Part shown: one piece after another, positions 18,071 through 28,049 of the stretch
How positions within the stretch are numbered: the first letter of the stretch is position 1
Layout of the letters: the number at the start of each line of letters is the position of its first letter
Assembly: GCF_004345735.1 (NCBI RefSeq)
Contig: NZ_SLXL01000001.1
Location: 62,001-126,000 of the forward strand
Length of the DNA: 64,000 bases
Origin: Rhodovulum adriaticum
Lineage (GTDB): Bacteria > Pseudomonadota > Alphaproteobacteria > Rhodobacterales > Rhodobacteraceae
Direction: 5' to 3'
Program-made: the position numbers and the translations under genes
Notes under the pieces: model-generated
Databases searched by the model: none
Told to the model about the DNA's origin: nothing
The model's input: only the letters and a program-made list of their open reading frames with translations

Positions 18071-18952
18071 GTGAACCTTGTCCTGACAGTGCTTGAGATT
18101 GTCGCCCCGGTCTTCTTGCTGGCGGGGGTCGGCTTTGCCTGGGTGAAGCTTGGCAATGAATACCGGGTCCAGTTCGTCACGCAACTGGCGATGACGCTGT
18201 CGGTGCCCTGCCTGATCTTTACCGCCCTGATGAAGACCGAGATCGAGCCGCAGGCGCTGACCGCGCTGTCGCTGGCCGCCGTCGCGGCCTATGCGGCGGT
18301 CACCGTGTTGTGCATGGCCGTCGTCGCGCTGGCGCGGCTGGACCGGCGGACCTACCTGGCGCCGGTCATCTTTGGAAACACGGGCAACATGGGGCTGCCC
18401 CTGGCGCTGTTCGCCTTTGGCGAGGCGGGGCTGGAGTATGCGGTGGTCGTGTTCGCGGTGATGGCGATCTATTCCTTTACCTTCGGGGTGTGGCTGGTGT
18501 CCGGGGGCGGATCGCTGGTCAAAGTGGTCCGCGAACCGTTAGTGGCGGCCACGGTGCTGGGGGGTATCTTCCTGTGGCAGGGCTGGCAAACGCCGCCCTT
18601 TTTGACCAACACGCTGGACCTGATCGGGCAGATGGCGATCCCCTTGATGCTGATCACGCTGGGGGTGGCCATCGCGCGGCTGCATCCGGGCCACCTGCCC
18701 CGCGCGGTCTGGCTGTCGGCGGTCAAGCTGGCGCTGTGCCTGGCCGCGGCGGTCGGCGTGGGGCTGTGGTTCGAATTGCCGCCTGTCCCCTTTGCGGTGC
18801 TGGTGCTGCAAATCTCGACCCCGGTGGCGGTCACGTCCTACCTGCTGGCGGAAAAATACGGCGCCGATGCCCAGGCGGTGGCCGGCCTTGTCGTGGTCTC
18901 GACGCTGATGTCGGTGCTGGCGCTTCCAGTCACTCTCGCATTTCTGATCTGA
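18071..18952 (+). CDS. AEC-family transporter (auxin efflux carrier-like)
   Basis: A 293-residue inner-membrane protein with about ten hydrophobic segments arranged as two five-helix repeats. Blocks include LSVPCLIFTALM, FGNTGNMGLPLALFAFG and LVLQISTPVAVTSYLLAEKYG. AEC transporters carry organic anions such as malate or export small metabolites; the substrate is unknown. The start is probably the GTG at 18071 (MNLVLTVLEIV), preceded by GGGGA. Upstream ATG codons at 18029 and 18038 would add a hydrophilic stretch that overlaps the hspQ promoter. It is divergent from hspQ. Confidence 0.88.
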   Translation: MNLVLTVLEIVAPVFLLAGVGFAWVKLGNEYRVQFVTQLAMTLSVPCLIFTALMKTEIEPQALTALSLAAVAAYAAVTVLCMAVVALARLDRRTYLAPVIFGNTGNMGLPLALFAFGEAGLEYAVVVFAVMAIYSFTFGVWLVSGGGSLVKVVREPLVAATVLGGIFLWQGWQTPPFLTNTLDLIGQMAIPLMLITLGVAIARLHPGHLPRAVWLSAVKLALCLAAAVGVGLWFELPPVPFAVLVLQISTPVAVTSYLLAEKYGADAQAVAGLVVVSTLMSVLALPVTLAFLI

Positions 18953-19029
18953 GGCCGGGGCGCTTTGCCGTTTTCCCACGGGGGTTTTTTTCGTATCCTC
19001 TCTGGAAAACAATGAATGGAGAGGGGCAG

Positions 19030-19608
19030 ATGAGCAGGATCCTTCTCGTGGCTTTGTGTCTGGTACTGGCCGGTTGCGGCGCGCCGAAGGGGCCGCCGCG
19101 CAATCTGGACAATGCCTGTGCGCTGGCCGCGGAACGCCCGAAATACATGCGCGCCATGAAGCGCACCGAGCGGCGCTGGAATGTGCCTGTGCACGTGCAG
19201 ATGGCCATGATCCACCAGGAAAGCAAATTCGACGGCCGCGCCCGAACCCCGCATCGCTATGCACTGGGGATCATCCCGATGGGGCGGCTAAGTTCGGCCT
19301 ATGGCTATGCGCAGGCCATCGACGGCACCTGGGACGACTACAAGCGCGCCACCGGCAAGCGCCGGGCCAAGCGCACCGATATCGCCGACGCCACCGATTT
19401 CATGGGCTGGTACATGAACGAAACGCGGCGCCGGTTGAACATCCCGCTGGGGGACGCGCGCAACCAGTACCTGGCCTATCACGAGGGGCACGGCGGCTAT
19501 GCCCGGGGCAGCTATCGGCGCAAGTCGTGGCTGCTGTCCGTCGCCGACCGGGTGGATCGCCGCGCCGACATGTACAAACAGCAACTCAAGAGCTGCCGCC
19601 GCTGGTAG
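19030..19608 (+). CDS. Lytic transglycosylase-like lipoprotein
   Basis: A 192-residue protein with lipobox LVLAGC at the end of a signal sequence, so probably an outer-membrane lipoprotein. The mature part is an SLT-type lytic transglycosylase domain, with catalytic glutamate in IHQESKFDG, then SSAYGYAQAIDGTWDDYK and a conserved YLAYHEGHGGYARGSY. Such enzymes cleave peptidoglycan with formation of 1,6-anhydromuramic acid. GAGGGGCAG precedes the start at 19030. It ends three bases from the convergent lolA stop. Confidence 0.9.
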   Translation: MSRILLVALCLVLAGCGAPKGPPRNLDNACALAAERPKYMRAMKRTERRWNVPVHVQMAMIHQESKFDGRARTPHRYALGIIPMGRLSSAYGYAQAIDGTWDDYKRATGKRRAKRTDIADATDFMGWYMNETRRRLNIPLGDARNQYLAYHEGHGGYARGSYRRKSWLLSVADRVDRRADMYKQQLKSCRRW

Positions 19609-19611
19609 CGC

Positions 19612-20226
19612 TCAGTCCTCGCCGGTGCGGCGTGCGGTTTCCTGCAGGATACTGAACAGCCGCGCCGGCAGATCGACGCCGGTCTCCGTTTCCCCCAGGA
19701 TCACGGTCGTCGACTGGCCCGCGCCGTCGGTGATGATCCATTGCCGCAGTTCCACCGGGTCATCGGTAAAGACCAGCGCGATCGTTCCGTATTCGGGGTT
19801 TTCCGGGTCTTGCGCCACGACGCGGGTTGCGGTGTCGTCGCCATCGTGGCCGACCACCATGTTCGCCCGCGCGAAATCCACCCGTTCAGCCAGGATCACG
19901 CTCAGCGGTGTGCGCGCCAGGGGGTATTGTTCCGGCGGCTGGTTCGACTTGTCGTCGAAAATCGCCACCTGCCCGCCGCTGGCCAGCACCAGCGCCTTGT
20001 TCGGCGGATCATAGGCAAACCGCGCGCGGCCCGGCCGTTTCATCGCCAGCGTCCCGGTCGAGATCGTGCCATCGGCGTTGATCTGCGTGAACTGCGCCCG
20101 AACGGTGGCAAAGCTGTTGATATAGGCCGAGAGCCGCGAGAGCGGGATGATCTCGGCCAGGGCGGGCAGCGGGGCGGCGGCGCACAGCGCCGCGCCAAGG
20201 GCAAGGGCAAGGGCAAAGCGGTTCAT
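19612..20226 (-). CDS. lolA: Outer-membrane lipoprotein carrier protein LolA
   Basis: A 204-residue periplasmic chaperone that takes lipoproteins from LolCDE to the outer membrane. Signal peptide MNRFALALALGAALCAAAP is followed by the LolA core: VRAQFTQINADGTISTG, KRPGRARFAYDPP, and a C-terminal half with RQWIITDGAGQSTTVILG. The start at 20226 is preferred over an in-frame GTG six bases upstream. It lies 67 bases downstream of ftsK on the same strand, so it is probably the last gene of an amidase-aminotransferase-ftsK-lolA unit. Confidence 0.92.
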   Translation of the reverse strand: MNRFALALALGAALCAAAPLPALAEIIPLSRLSAYINSFATVRAQFTQINADGTISTGTLAMKRPGRARFAYDPPNKALVLASGGQVAIFDDKSNQPPEQYPLARTPLSVILAERVDFARANMVVGHDGDDTATRVVAQDPENPEYGTIALVFTDDPVELRQWIITDGAGQSTTVILGETETGVDLPARLFSILQETARRTGED

Positions 20227-20293
20227 GGCCACAATCTAGGGCCACGCGCGCCGCTTTGCACCTGCCAAACGCTCACATGCGCGGGAGGCGGGT

Positions 20294-23113
20294 TCAGCCC
20301 TGCTCGGGCACCAGGATTTCACGCTTGCCGACATGGTTGGCCGGGCTGACGACGCCCTCTTCCTCCATCTGCTCGACCAGGCGCGCGGCCTTGTTGTAGC
20401 CGATGGCCAGCTTGCGCTGGATGTAAGAGGTGGAACACTTGCGATCCTTCAGCACGATCGCCACGGCCTGATCGTACAGCGCATCCTCGGAATTGGTGTT
20501 GCCGCCCAGGCCCAACACCGCGTCGATGTCGCTTTCCTTGTCCTCGTCCGGCCCCTCGACCACGCCGCCGACGTAATCGGGCGGGCCATAGGCCTTGAGG
20601 AAGGTCACGATCTCCTCGACCTCTTCGTCGCTGACGAAGGGGCCGTGGATACGGCTGATCCGCCCGCCCCCGGCCATGTACAGCATGTCGCCCATGCCCA
20701 GCAGTTGTTCCGCCCCCTGTTCGCCAAGAATGGTTCGGCTGTCGATCTTGGAGGTGACCTGGAACGAAATCCGGGTGGGGAAGTTGGCCTTGATCGTGCC
20801 GGTGATGACATCGACCGAGGGCCGCTGGGTCGCCATGATCAGGTGAATGCCCGAGGCCCGCGCCATCTGCGCCAGGCGCTGGATGCAGGCCTCGATCTCC
20901 TTGCCGGCGACCATCATCAGGTCGGCCATCTCGTCCACGATCACGACGATATAGGGCAGGGGTTCGGGCTGGAATTCCTCTGTCTCGAACACGGGTTCGC
21001 CGGTTTCGTCGTCAAACCCCGTCTGTACCGTGCGCGAGAACAGCTCGCCCCGCGACAGGGCATCGTTGACCCGGCCGTTATAGCCCTCGATGTTGCGCAC
21101 GCCCATGCGCGACATCTTGCGATAACGATCCTCCATCTCGGCCACGACCCATTTCAGGGCGACCACCGCCTTTTTCGGGTCGGTCACGACCGGGGACAGC
21201 AGATGCGGGATGCCGTCATAGACCGACAGTTCCAGCATCTTGGGGTCGATCATGATCAGCCGGCATTCCTCGGGCGACAGCTTGTAAAGCAGCGACAGGA
21301 TCATTGTGTTGATCGCCACCGATTTACCCGACCCGGTGGTCCCCGCGATCAGCAGGTGGGGCATCTTGGCCAGGTTCGTCACCACGGGTTCGCCGCCGAT
21401 ATCCTTGCCCAGGGCCAGCGGCAGCCGCATCGCGCTGTCGCCAAACTGGCGCGCGGCCAGGATTTCGCGCAGCATCACCTTTTCGCGGTTGGCATTGGGC
21501 AGTTCGATGCCGATCACGCTGCGCCCCGGCACGGTGGACACACGCGCCGACAGCGCGGACATGGACCGAGCGATATCGTCGGCCAGGCCGATCACGCGGG
21601 ACGCCTTCAGCCCCGGCGCGGGTTCCAGTTCGTACATGGTGACGACGGGGCCGGGGCGGACGCTGACGATTTCGCCCTTCACGCCGTAATCGTCCAGCAC
21701 GTTTTCCAGCATCCGCGCGTTTTCCTCCAACGCCTCGTCGGACAGTTGGTGACGTTCCACCAGCGCGGGATTGGTCAGCAAGGACAGAGGCGGATATTCG
21801 TATTCCGGTTCGGCCGCACCATCGAATTGCAGCGCGGGCTGGGCCTCTTCCTGTGCGCGGCGCGACGGTTGCACGGATTTGCGCGGGGGATGCTGGACAA
21901 CCTTGCGCGGCTCTGCCACCGGCACGCGGGCGGCAGGGGGCGCCACGGGCGCGATCTCTGGCTCTGCGTGGGGCACGGGCGCGTCAGGGGCGGCGGTCAG
22001 CGGCGGCTCCGCCACCGCGCCGGGCCCGGCGATCAGGGGCTCTGCACCGGCGTGGCGGCGCAGGGGCGGTTCGGCCCGGGGCTGGGGCGGGACGGTGGCG
22101 GCGCGGCCCTTGCGGGCGCGGCTCTTGATGACCTCGGCGATCCGCGCCTTGATCCGATCCTCGTCCTCGTCGCCCAGGTCTTCGATCTCGGGCAGGTCAG
22201 GCTCGACCAGCTCCGGCTCGGGCGGGCGGCGCATCAATCCCGGCACCCGCGCCAGCAGGCCCGCGCGCGGCGCGGCGGGTTCGTCCTGGGGCACCGGCGC
22301 GGCGGGCGCCTCGGCGGCCCTCAGCCGCGGGGCGCTGCGCAGGACGCGGGGCGGCTCGGTATGCGGTGCGGGTTCGGGGGCCGCGGCCCGCCTGGCACTG
22401 CGGTCCTGCAGGCGGGTGCGCATGGCCCCCGCCCCACGCAGTGCGCCGCCCAGGGCGCCCCGTGCCGACCGGCCGGCGATGCGGCGCAGCCCCTCATAGG
22501 TCAGGATGACCCCCACAAGCATCAGTCGCAAAAAGGCCCGCCCCTCTGCCCGGTCAAAGCCCAGGGCAAACAGCGACATGGCCAGCGCAGCAATCCAGAC
22601 CATTCCGGCCAGCACCCGCAGGCCCACCACCGTATCGACCGGCGCGATGTTCAGCAGCGCGCCCAGCACGGTATCGCCGAACAGCCCCCCCATGCCGAAC
22701 CCGTGGGTCCAGCTGGGCGGCGGCACATGGGTCGAGGCATAGACAGAGGCCAGCGCCACCGCGATCGGGGCAAACAGCACCCGCCCCAGCACCCGGCGTT
22801 CGCCCCAATGCCCGACAAAACGCACGCCCCAGGCCGCGGGAACCGCGACCAGACCCCAGGCGCCCCACCCCACCACGATGAACAGCGGCGCAGCGACCGA
22901 GGCGCCGAAATGGCCCAGCCAGTTTTCCGCCGGGGCATCCGTCGCCGCCAGCCAGCTGGGATCGTCGGGGACATAGGATCCCAGGATCATCGCCATCAGC
23001 GCGGCCAGCAACAGCAGGGCAAAGCCCAGCAATTCCATGCCGCGCCGTTCGATCGCCTCTTGCATGCCCGCATCCAGCAGCGGTTCGCGGTCCTTGGCCT
23101 GGTAAGATGCCAT
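20294..23113 (-). CDS. ftsK: DNA translocase FtsK
   Basis: A 939-residue septal DNA pump that clears and resolves chromosomes at division. About four transmembrane segments lie in residues 25-180. A long Pro/Ala/Glu-rich linker (about 215-440) follows, then the RecA-like motor with Walker [12 protein letters not shown] (near residue 590) and Walker [16 protein letters not shown] winged-helix gamma domain ([19 protein letters not shown]) that reads KOPS sequences is at the C-terminus. GGAG lies about eight bases before the ATG. The aminotransferase stop is twelve bases upstream. Confidence 0.97.
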   Translation of the reverse strand: MASYQAKDREPLLDAGMQEAIERRGMELLGFALLLLAALMAMILGSYVPDDPSWLAATDAPAENWLGHFGASVAAPLFIVVGWGAWGLVAVPAAWGVRFVGHWGERRVLGRVLFAPIAVALASVYASTHVPPPSWTHGFGMGGLFGDTVLGALLNIAPVDTVVGLRVLAGMVWIAALAMSLFALGFDRAEGRAFLRLMLVGVILTYEGLRRIAGRSARGALGGALRGAGAMRTRLQDRSARRAAAPEPAPHTEPPRVLRSAPRLRAAEAPAAPVPQDEPAAPRAGLLARVPGLMRRPPEPELVEPDLPEIEDLGDEDEDRIKARIAEVIKSRARKGRAATVPPQPRAEPPLRRHAGAEPLIAGPGAVAEPPLTAAPDAPVPHAEPEIAPVAPPAARVPVAEPRKVVQHPPRKSVQPSRRAQEEAQPALQFDGAAEPEYEYPPLSLLTNPALVERHQLSDEALEENARMLENVLDDYGVKGEIVSVRPGPVVTMYELEPAPGLKASRVIGLADDIARSMSALSARVSTVPGRSVIGIELPNANREKVMLREILAARQFGDSAMRLPLALGKDIGGEPVVTNLAKMPHLLIAGTTGSGKSVAINTMILSLLYKLSPEECRLIMIDPKMLELSVYDGIPHLLSPVVTDPKKAVVALKWVVAEMEDRYRKMSRMGVRNIEGYNGRVNDALSRGELFSRTVQTGFDDETGEPVFETEEFQPEPLPYIVVIVDEMADLMMVAGKEIEACIQRLAQMARASGIHLIMATQRPSVDVITGTIKANFPTRISFQVTSKIDSRTILGEQGAEQLLGMGDMLYMAGGGRISRIHGPFVSDEEVEEIVTFLKAYGPPDYVGGVVEGPDEDKESDIDAVLGLGGNTNSEDALYDQAVAIVLKDRKCSTSYIQRKLAIGYNKAARLVEQMEEEGVVSPANHVGKREILVPEQG

Positions 23114-23125
23114 GATCCGAACTCC

Positions 23126-24307
23126 TTACCCGTAAAGACAGTCACGCAGCCGCGTCAGCCCGTGCCGCATTTCCTGTTCCGTGGCGACCATCGCGACGCG
23201 GATATACCCCGCGCCAGGATTGCCGCCCTCGACATCGCGCGACAGATACGCCCCGGGCAGCACCCGCACCCCGGTAAAGCGCCAGGCCTTCAGCGCGGCC
23301 TCTTCGCCATCCGGGACCGGCAGCCACAGGAAAAACCCCGCCTGCGGTGGATGATAGCCGGGCAGGCCGGAAAAGATCTCGTCCGCGATGGCGTATTTGC
23401 GCTGATAGAGCGCCCGGCTTTCCTTGACGTGGGTTTCGTCGGCCCAGACCCTTTCGGCCACCCGTTGCAGGGGCAGCGGCAAGGGGGCGCCGGCATAGGC
23501 GCGCAACTGCTTGATCCGGCGGAGGGATTCCGGCCCGCCCGCCACGAAACCGGAACGCAGCCCGGGCAGGTTCGACCGTTTCGACAGCGAATGGAACACA
23601 ATCACCCGTTCCGGGTCGGCGCCGATTTCCTGCGCGGCCTCCAGCGCGCCGGGGGGCGGGGTGTCGCGGTAGACCTCGGAATAGCATTCGTCGGCAAAGA
23701 CCTGGAAATCGTGTTTCTCGGCCAGCCGCAGCAGATCCTTCCAATAGTCCTTGCTGGCCACCGCGCCCTGCGGGTTGGAGGGAGAGCACAGATAGGCAAT
23801 CGCGGTGCGGTCCAACACATCGGCGGGCAAGGCCGCGTAATCGGGCAAGAACCCGTTTTCCGCCGTGGCGGGCACATAGACCGGGTCGGCCGCCACCGCC
23901 AACGCGGCCACCGCGTAGACCTGGTAAAACGGGTTCGGCGTCAGGATCACCGGGCGCTTGCCGGCCTTTTCCTCGGGACACAGGGCAAGGGCCGCGTTGA
24001 ACAGCCCCTCGCGCGTGCCGTTCAACACGGTGATGTGGCGGTCGGGGTCCAGCATCACGCGATAGCGCCGGGCCACCCAGTCGGAAATCGCGGTGCGCAG
24101 TTCGGGCGTGCCCTCGTTCGGGGGGTACTTGCCGAATTCATGGGCGTGTTCAGCTACCAGCCCGGCCACCCAGGACGGAAAGGCATGCTGCGGCTCGCCG
24201 ATGGTCATGTGAATGGGCGCACCCCCCGGACCGTGACAGTCCAGCAGGCGGCGCAGCCGCGGAAAGGCGTATTCTGGCAGGTTCGAAAACCGCTCGGGAA
24301 AGGTCAT
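23126..24307 (-). CDS. Class I/II PLP aminotransferase (DapC-like)
   Basis: A 393-residue fold-type I aminotransferase. The PLP lysine lies in HSLSKRSNLPGLRSGF. The cofactor blocks LNGTREGLFNAAL, LCSPSNPQGA and FADECYSEVY are complete. The sequence looks most like proteobacterial succinyldiaminopimelate aminotransferases (DapC), which would place it in lysine/DAP synthesis with dapB. Assignment by sequence alone is not secure within this family. It sits between an amidase and ftsK on the same strand. Confidence 0.85.
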   Translation of the reverse strand: MTFPERFSNLPEYAFPRLRRLLDCHGPGGAPIHMTIGEPQHAFPSWVAGLVAEHAHEFGKYPPNEGTPELRTAISDWVARRYRVMLDPDRHITVLNGTREGLFNAALALCPEEKAGKRPVILTPNPFYQVYAVAALAVAADPVYVPATAENGFLPDYAALPADVLDRTAIAYLCSPSNPQGAVASKDYWKDLLRLAEKHDFQVFADECYSEVYRDTPPPGALEAAQEIGADPERVIVFHSLSKRSNLPGLRSGFVAGGPESLRRIKQLRAYAGAPLPLPLQRVAERVWADETHVKESRALYQRKYAIADEIFSGLPGYHPPQAGFFLWLPVPDGEEAALKAWRFTGVRVLPGAYLSRDVEGGNPGAGYIRVAMVATEQEMRHGLTRLRDCLYG

Positions 24308-24444
24308 GGACCCTGTCTGTTGTTATGTCTGCCTCGGGTCGGGGTCGTTCGGGGCGCCCCGTTCGCCTGTCAGGATACCGATTGCGCGCGGCCTGGTCCA
24401 GAAACCGGGCACACGGGACCGACCGGCGCGCTGAAATGTGGCAT

Positions 24445-25770
24445 TTAGGCCAGCGCGACCTCTGCCGCCGCACCCAGGCGCAGCAGCCGTTCCTCGAACA
24501 TCGGCGGCCCCATCAACGAAATCCCGGTGGCAGGCAGGCCCGTGGGCAGGGTCAGCACCGCCGCGCCCATCAGGTTGCCGATCCGCGTGTTGCGCAGGGT
24601 CAACAGGTTCTCGGACAAGAAGAAATCGGGATCGCCCAGCAGGCGGTCCACGTTCGGCAGCAGGATCGGACAGGTCGGCAGCAGCACCGCATCATAGCCC
24701 GCGATGCGCCGCGCCCAGTCCGCGCGCAGCCGGTCCAGCGCGTGCCATGCCGCGACGTAATCGGCGCCCGCGTGATCGCGCCCACCGCGAAACCGTTTCA
24801 GTATCTCGGGATACATCTTGTCGGGCGCGGCCTCGATCACGGCCTGCCATGTGCCGTAGGCCTCTGTCGCGAACAGGACGCCAGACAGGGCCATCGCGTC
24901 GGCCACCTCTGGCGCGCGGCCCCATTCCAGCGTGGCCCCGGCCGCGGCGAACCGGTCCAGCGCATGGTCGAACCCCGCGCGCGGTTCGTCGCGCACCCCG
25001 TCCAGCGCGACGGTTTCCAGCACCAGGAACCGCGCCCCGGCCAGGCTGGCCCCGCGCAGATCGGCGGGCGTTCCGCCCTCCAGCACCGCCAGCAGCAGCG
25101 CGACATCCTCGACCGTGCGGGCCAGCGGCCCCACCGTGTCGAATTTCGGGGCCAGCGGCACAACGCCCGTCAGCGGCAGGCGCCCGGCGGTGGTCTTCAG
25201 CCCCACCAGATCGTTCCAGACCGACGGCACGCGAACCGACCCGCCGGTATCCGACCCGATCCCCGCCGCCGCCAGCCCATGGGCGACAGATGCCGCCGCC
25301 CCCGAAGACGAGCCCCCCGGCGCGGCCTGCGGGTCAAGGATGCAGGGCGGCGTTGCGGTCATCGGATTCACACCTAGGCCGGAAAAGGCCAGTTCGGTCA
25401 TGTGCGTCTTGCCCAGGCAGACCAGCCCCTGCGCGGTGGCGATATCCAGAACGGCGGCGTCGCGGTCCGGCACCCGACCGGCCAGCAGGGCGGACCCGGC
25501 CTCGGTCGCCACGCCCGCCGTATCGAACAGATCCTTCCACGAGATCGGCACGCCATCCAGCGGACCCAGCCGCTGGCCCGCACGGGCGCGGTCGCGGGCG
25601 GCCTCGGCCTCGGCCAGGGCGCGGTGGGGCGTGGTGCGAGCATAGATGCGGTCGCGGTATTCGTGCGCGGCGATGGCGTCCAGAAAGGCGGCGCACAACT
25701 CCATCGGGTCGATGTCACCCGCGCCGATCCCCCGGCCCAGGTCCGCCGCACTCATCTTTCGCCAGTCCAT
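24445..25770 (-). CDS. Amidase signature-family hydrolase
   Basis: A 441-residue enzyme with the complete Ser-cisSer-Lys triad: K79 in GVPISWKDLF, a cis-serine in PGGSSSGAAAS (near S155), and nucleophile S178 in GSDTGGSVR. It hydrolyses a carboxamide or transfers its ammonia. GatA itself is longer and usually lies with gatB/gatC, so this is a general amidase of unknown substrate. GGAGG precedes the ATG. It is divergent from the UbiH-type hydroxylase gene and may start the aminotransferase-ftsK-lolA transcript. Confidence 0.88.
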   Translation of the reverse strand: MDWRKMSAADLGRGIGAGDIDPMELCAAFLDAIAAHEYRDRIYARTTPHRALAEAEAARDRARAGQRLGPLDGVPISWKDLFDTAGVATEAGSALLAGRVPDRDAAVLDIATAQGLVCLGKTHMTELAFSGLGVNPMTATPPCILDPQAAPGGSSSGAAASVAHGLAAAGIGSDTGGSVRVPSVWNDLVGLKTTAGRLPLTGVVPLAPKFDTVGPLARTVEDVALLLAVLEGGTPADLRGASLAGARFLVLETVALDGVRDEPRAGFDHALDRFAAAGATLEWGRAPEVADAMALSGVLFATEAYGTWQAVIEAAPDKMYPEILKRFRGGRDHAGADYVAAWHALDRLRADWARRIAGYDAVLLPTCPILLPNVDRLLGDPDFFLSENLLTLRNTRIGNLMGAAVLTLPTGLPATGISLMGPPMFEERLLRLGAAAEVALA

Positions 25771-25853
25771 GCCCGCCCTCCATTCACAACGGGGGGAGGC
25801 TAGCGGGCACGCGCGTTATGGACAATCCCGCGCGCGCGGCCATATTGCAGGGC

Positions 25854-27080
25854 ATGACATACGATTCCGACATCCTGATCGTGGGCGGCGGGCTGAACGG
25901 CCCCGCGCTGGCCCTTGCGCTGGCCCAGGGCGGCCTTTCGGCAACCGTGATCGACGCGCTGCCCGCCGCGGCACAGGCGGATGACGGGTTCGACGGGCGC
26001 GCCTATGCGCTGGCGCTGGCCTCCATGCGGCTGCTGAAGGCATTGGGCATCTGGTCAGAGGTCGGCATGCGCAGCCAGCCGGTCCACCGCATCGTCGCAT
26101 CTGACGGGCGCGCGGGCGAGGGGCCGGCCCCCTTCTTCCTGGATTTTCATCACGGCGAGATCGAGGAAGGCCCGATGGGCTATATGCTGGAGGATCGCTA
26201 TCTGCGGCAGGCGTTCCAGGCTGCGATGCAATCCGCGCCGGACGTGACCCTGATGCCGGGGGAAACCGTGGTGGCCCAGGCGCCCGACGCAACCGGCGTG
26301 ACCGTGACCCTGGCCAGCGGCAAGACCCTGCGCGGGCGCGTTCTGGTCGGCTGCGACGGGCGCAAGACCGGCACCGGTAGCCGCGCGGGGATCAGGCGGA
26401 CGGGCTGGGATTACGGGCAGACAGCGCTGGTCTGTGCCATCGCGCACGAACACCCCCATAACGGCGAGGCGCACCAGTTCTTTATGCCCGCCGGGCCACT
26501 GGCGATCCTGCCGCTGCCGGGCAACCGCAGTTCTATCGTGTGGAGTGAAACCCACAGGAACGCGGCTGCGATCCAGGCGCTGGACGACGCGGGTTATCTG
26601 GACGCGCTGCGCCCGCGCTTTGGCGATTTCCTGGGCGAGATCGCGCTGGAGGGGAAACGGTTCACCTACCCGCTGAACCTGACGCTGGCCAACGCCTTCG
26701 TCGCGCCGCGCTTAGCACTGCTGGGGGATGCCGCCCATGGCGTGCACCCGATCGCGGGCCAGGGCCTGAACCTGGGGCTGCGCGACGTGGGCGCGCTGGC
26801 GCAAGTGCTGGTCGAGGCACGCCGGCGGGGCGAGGATATCGGCGCGCTGGATGTGCTGGAACGCTATCAAACCTGGCGGCGGTTCGACACGACGGTCATG
26901 GCCGCCGGAACCGACGCGGTGAACAAGCTGTTTTCCAACGACAACCCGGTACTGCGGGCGGGACGCGACCTGGGGATGGGCGCGGTCAACGCCCTGCCCG
27001 GCCTGCGCCGCCGCTTCATCCGCGAGGCGGCCGGGCTGACCGGCGATCTGCCGCGACTGATGACCGGGCGGCCGCTGTAA
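25854..27080 (+). CDS. UbiH/UbiF-type FAD-dependent hydroxylase
   Basis: A 408-residue flavoprotein monooxygenase. The FAD dinucleotide fold is at the N-terminus (ILIVGGGLNGPALALALAQ), the middle motif is VLVGCDGRKTGTGSRAGI, and the second FAD motif is LLGDAAHGVHPIAGQGLNLG. This combination marks the UbiH/UbiF/UbiI/COQ6 group that hydroxylates the ubiquinone ring; the exact ring position cannot be assigned. The ATG at 25854 begins MTYDSDILIVGGG. An in-frame ATG at 25818 would add twelve residues. It is divergent from the amidase gene. Confidence 0.9.
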   Translation: MTYDSDILIVGGGLNGPALALALAQGGLSATVIDALPAAAQADDGFDGRAYALALASMRLLKALGIWSEVGMRSQPVHRIVASDGRAGEGPAPFFLDFHHGEIEEGPMGYMLEDRYLRQAFQAAMQSAPDVTLMPGETVVAQAPDATGVTVTLASGKTLRGRVLVGCDGRKTGTGSRAGIRRTGWDYGQTALVCAIAHEHPHNGEAHQFFMPAGPLAILPLPGNRSSIVWSETHRNAAAIQALDDAGYLDALRPRFGDFLGEIALEGKRFTYPLNLTLANAFVAPRLALLGDAAHGVHPIAGQGLNLGLRDVGALAQVLVEARRRGEDIGALDVLERYQTWRRFDTTVMAAGTDAVNKLFSNDNPVLRAGRDLGMGAVNALPGLRRRFIREAAGLTGDLPRLMTGRPL

Positions 27081-27097
27081 GCCGAAGCTGACGGTTT

Positions 27098-27119
27098 CGC
27101 CTTGGCTGGCGCCAAGGCG
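27098..27119. terminator. Hairpin downstream of the ubiH-type gene
   Basis: CGCCTTGGC (27098-27106) and GCCAAGGCG (27111-27119) form a perfect nine-base stem with a TGGC loop, 18 bases after the stop. There is no T tract, and it directly precedes a copy of the dispersed repeat. Confidence 0.45.
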
Positions 27120-27126
27120 ACCCGCC

Positions 27127-27172
27127 GGGGGCGTTGCCCCCGGACCCCCAGGGTATTTTCGCCAAGAAGAAG
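27127..27172. repeat. Dispersed GC-rich intergenic repeat, copy 2
   Basis: GGGGGCGTTGCCCCC, then GGACCCCCAGGGTATTTTCGCC and AAGAAGAAG, match copy 1 at 13725-13785 block for block without its middle inverted repeat. It lies between the convergent ubiH-type and Trm112-like genes. Confidence 0.65.
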
Positions 27173-27201
27173 AGGGGGATGGCGCAGGACCGCAGGACGG
27201 A

Positions 27202-27384
27202 TCAGTCCAGCTTGCGCGCCTCATCGACCAGCATGATCGGAATGCCGCCCCGGATCGGAAAGGCCAGGTGCGCGGCGCGCGAGATCAGTTCCTGTCGCTC
27301 GGCGTCATAGGCCAGGGGCGCGTGTGTCACGGGGCAGACCAGCGATTCCAGCATCTTGCGGTCGGCCTGGATGGTATCGGTCAT
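27202..27384 (-). CDS. Trm112/YcaR-family small protein
   Basis: A 60-residue protein matching the Trm112/YcaR family over its length ([15 protein letters not shown], then [21 protein letters not shown]). Family members are small zinc-binding partners of methyltransferases or are of unknown bacterial function. Only one cysteine (C17) remains; the usual CPxC pair and the third cysteine in LIC are replaced (CPVT and LIS), so zinc is probably not bound. Its start overlaps the stop of the LON-domain gene (ATGA), making it the last gene of a four-gene unit. Confidence 0.85.
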   Translation of the reverse strand: MTDTIQADRKMLESLVCPVTHAPLAYDAERQELISRAAHLAFPIRGGIPIMLVDEARKLD

Positions 27385-28022
27385 TGAATCGTCTCCTCGT
27401 CGCTGCCGCTGCGCAGGGCAAACTCGATCAGGGTTACCAGTGTTTCCCGCCGCGTGGCCAGCGACGGGGCCTCAAGCAGGGCCTGTTTATCCTCTGGCGC
27501 AAAGGGGCACAGCATGGAAAGCGAGTTTATCAGCAATTCTTCCTCGGCCTCGGCCAGGCTGTCCCAGTCGGTGGACAGGCCACGGCTGTCGAAAAAGCGG
27601 CCGAGCAGGGCCAGTAACGGCTTGCGGTCGAAACCGGGGTCCGTTTCGCCCGGACCGAGGTCGCGCGCGAACCCCTCCCACGAGATGTCGGCCTTGATGT
27701 AGGGGCTGAACCCGGCCTGTTCGCGCAGGATGCGAAAGCGCGACACGCCCGACAGGGTCACCATATAGCGCCCGTCCTCGGTTTCGGAAAAGCCGGTCAC
27801 GCGACCGGCGCAGCCGATCGCGTGCAACTTGGCCTCGCCGCCGGGCACCTCGCGCGGCTGGATCATTCCGATCAGCCGGTGAGATGTCTTCAGCGTATCG
27901 TCCAGCATCGCCAGGTAGCGCGGCTCGAAGATGTGCAGAGGCAGGCGGGCGCGCGGCAAGAGCAGCGCGCCCGGAAGCGGGAACAGGGGGATGGTGTCGG
28001 GCAGGTCGGGCGCTTTCAACAT
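27381..28022 (-). CDS. LON substrate-binding domain protein
   Basis: A 213-residue soluble protein consisting of the N-terminal (substrate-binding) domain of Lon protease without the AAA or protease parts. Blocks are [31 protein letters not shown] and [27 protein letters not shown]. Stand-alone LON-domain proteins are common in proteobacteria, and their role is unsettled. The start at 28022 is the first ATG; an in-frame TTG nine bases upstream is possible. It follows the CnoX-like gene by 27 bases. Confidence 0.86.
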   Translation of the reverse strand: MLKAPDLPDTIPLFPLPGALLLPRARLPLHIFEPRYLAMLDDTLKTSHRLIGMIQPREVPGGEAKLHAIGCAGRVTGFSETEDGRYMVTLSGVSRFRILREQAGFSPYIKADISWEGFARDLGPGETDPGFDRKPLLALLGRFFDSRGLSTDWDSLAEAEEELLINSLSMLCPFAPEDKQALLEAPSLATRRETLVTLIEFALRSGSDEETIQ

Positions 28023-28049
28023 GAAAGGCAAGCTAGGCCGCGCGTCCCC

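Noticed and set aside
20333-24448. A 1371-codon open frame on the plus strand opposite ftsK and the aminotransferase
   Set aside because: It has no family motifs and a low-complexity Arg/Gln/His/Gly composition, and it lies wholly antisense to two well-supported genes. It is a codon-bias shadow of high-GC DNA.
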